Assembly (NCBI RefSeq): GCF_018603885.1 | Contig: NZ_JAHGAW010000006.1 | Location: forward strand, 62,001 to 126,000 | Direction of reading: 5' to 3' | From: Sphingobium nicotianae | GTDB taxonomy: Bacteria; Pseudomonadota; Alphaproteobacteria; Sphingomonadales; Sphingomonadaceae | Length of the DNA stretch: 64,000 nucleotides | Part shown: positions 62,985 through 64,000 of the stretch, in pieces | Position numbering within the stretch: position 1 is the first letter of the stretch | Layout: each line of letters starts with the position of its first letter | Translations under genes and position numbers: made by a program | The notes under the pieces: model-generated | The model's input: only the letters and a program-made list of their open reading frames with translations | What the model was told of the DNA's origin: nothing | The model's database searches: none

Positions 62985-64000
62985 TTGAAGACCAATTTGG
63001 GGATCGGTATTGTCGGCGGCGGCATCGGGGGTCTGACCGCGGCATTGGCCCTGCTGCGCCGCGGTTTCGACGTGACGGTTTACGAGCAGGCGAGTGTCCT
63101 TCAGGAGGTCGGGGCGGGGCTGCAGATCAGCCCGAACGGCGTGCGCGTACTGGCTGCGCTCGGCGTCGAGAAGGAATTGCTGGACATTTGCTTCGAGCCG
63201 CAAGGCAAGGAGATAAAGCTCTGGAATACCGGCCAGACATGGAAACTATTCGACCTCGGCGTGGAGTCGGTCGAGCGCTATGGCTTTCCTTACATCACCG
63301 TCCACCGCAACGATCTGCACCAGCTGCTCTATCAGACCATCGTCAGCCTCTCGCCCGATGCGGTGAAGCTCGATCATCGCTTCACCGGTGTCGAGCGCAA
63401 TGACGGCAAGGTGACGCTGGCGTTCGACGGCAAGCCGTCGGCGACGTTCGACGTCGTCATCGGTGCCGATGGCGTCCATTCGCGGATGCGCGAGCTGCTG
63501 TTTGGCGCGGGGCCGGCCAAGTTCACCGGCATCGTCGCCTGGCGCGGCGTCATTCCGGCCGAGCGGCTGCCGGAGCGGTTGCTGAAGCCGGTCGGCGTCA
63601 ACTGGATCGGGCCGGGCGGCCATGTCATCCATTATCCGATCCGCCGAGGCGAGCTGATCAACTTCACCAGCGTCATCGAACGGCAGGACTGGACGGTGGA
63701 AAGCTGGTCGATCCCCGGCACGAACGACGAATATCACGCCGATTATCCTGGCTGGCACGAGGATGTGCATACCTATATCTCGGCCATCCCGCAGCCCTTC
63801 AAATGGGCGCTGATCGCGCGGCCGCCGATGCAGGACTGGGTGACGGGACGGATCGCGCTGCTTGGCGATGCCTGCCATCCCTCGCTGCCTTTCCTGGCGC
63901 AGGGTGCGGTGATGGCGCTGGAGGACAGCATCATCCTGGCGCGCGCCTTCGAGGAGTTCGACACGGTCGAGGACGCACTTGCCCGCTATCAGGCGGCGCG
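62985..64000 (+). CDS. FAD-dependent aromatic hydroxylase, partial (continues beyond window)
   Basis: The first 338 codons of a class A flavoprotein monooxygenase. The N-terminal FAD fold is IGIVGGGIGGLTAALALLRRGF with the acidic VYEQA end; FDVVIGADGVHSRMRELLFG (DG motif) and GRIALLGDACHPSLPFLAQGAVMALEDS (GD motif) are intact. The closest groups are 3-hydroxybenzoate 6-hydroxylase and salicylate 1-hydroxylase, which turn aromatic acids into dihydroxy ring-cleavage substrates with NAD(P)H. TTG at 62985 has AAGGGG six bases upstream; GTG at 62982 is an alternative. No stop is met before base 64000. It is divergent from an IclR gene. Confidence 0.9.
   Translation, partial: MKTNLGIGIVGGGIGGLTAALALLRRGFDVTVYEQASVLQEVGAGLQISPNGVRVLAALGVEKELLDICFEPQGKEIKLWNTGQTWKLFDLGVESVERYGFPYITVHRNDLHQLLYQTIVSLSPDAVKLDHRFTGVERNDGKVTLAFDGKPSATFDVVIGADGVHSRMRELLFGAGPAKFTGIVAWRGVIPAERLPERLLKPVGVNWIGPGGHVIHYPIRRGELINFTSVIERQDWTVESWSIPGTNDEYHADYPGWHEDVHTYISAIPQPFKWALIARPPMQDWVTGRIALLGDACHPSLPFLAQGAVMALEDSIILARAFEEFDTVEDALARYQAA

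Overview
The window comes from a GC-rich alphaproteobacterium, most likely a member of the Sphingomonadaceae. Four TonB-dependent receptors, a PEP-CTERM (PEPATWA) protein, several AAHS-type aromatic-acid transporters and numerous short palindromic intergenic repeats of the sphingomonad kind all point that way. No transposase, integrase, tRNA, rRNA or CRISPR array is visible. The DNA looks like chromosomal (or large-replicon) catabolic territory: nearly every gene encodes uptake, degradation or control of aromatic or other xenobiotic-like carbon sources.

Layout. 1-3957: amine dehydrogenase heavy chain followed by a mauE-type gene (cut by the window edge), an MFS transporter, a TetR regulator and a divergent c-type cytochrome. 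4006-6026: OmpR/EnvZ-type two-component pair. 6166-18402: an orphan substrate-binding lipoprotein, an AAHS transporter, a PEP-CTERM protein, a Rieske oxygenase/SDR pair, a TetR regulator, a CocE-like hydrolase, a luciferase-like monooxygenase (LLM), an O-methyltransferase and an SDR. Five promoter regions in this stretch carry the same palindrome, which suggests one regulon. 18473-23693: a BlaI/BlaR1-type regulatory operon whose sensor protease and a neighbouring exported protein share a 29-residue repeat; an outer-membrane receptor follows. 23876-40289: TonB receptors, MFS and TauE transporters, a MarR regulator, an LLM, carboxymuconolactone decarboxylase-like (CMD) proteins, an amidohydrolase and a cupin. 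A second shared motif recurs upstream of several of these genes.

40527-49524 reads as a side-chain shortening pathway: GMC alcohol dehydrogenase, aldehyde dehydrogenase, ADP-forming acyl-CoA synthetase, two-subunit acyl-CoA dehydrogenase, and a feruloyl-CoA hydratase/lyase-like enzyme whose phenol-recognising tyrosines appear replaced. 49730-53928: IclR regulator and a TonB receptor. 54016-58996: VOC protein, LysR regulator and a four-gene operon (hydrolase, LLM, hydrolase, CMD). 59247-64000: AhpD/CMD-like protein, type I extradiol dioxygenase, fumarylacetoacetase-family hydrolase, a second near-identical IclR regulator and an FAD-dependent aromatic hydroxylase running off the end.

Taken together, substrates would enter through TonB receptors and MFS permeases and be trimmed, hydrolysed, hydroxylated and ring-cleaved by these enzymes. 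No flavin reductase, ferredoxin or ferredoxin reductase is encoded here, so the three LLMs and the Rieske oxygenase must borrow redox partners from elsewhere. Functions are assigned from protein motifs read by eye; substrate identities are inference.
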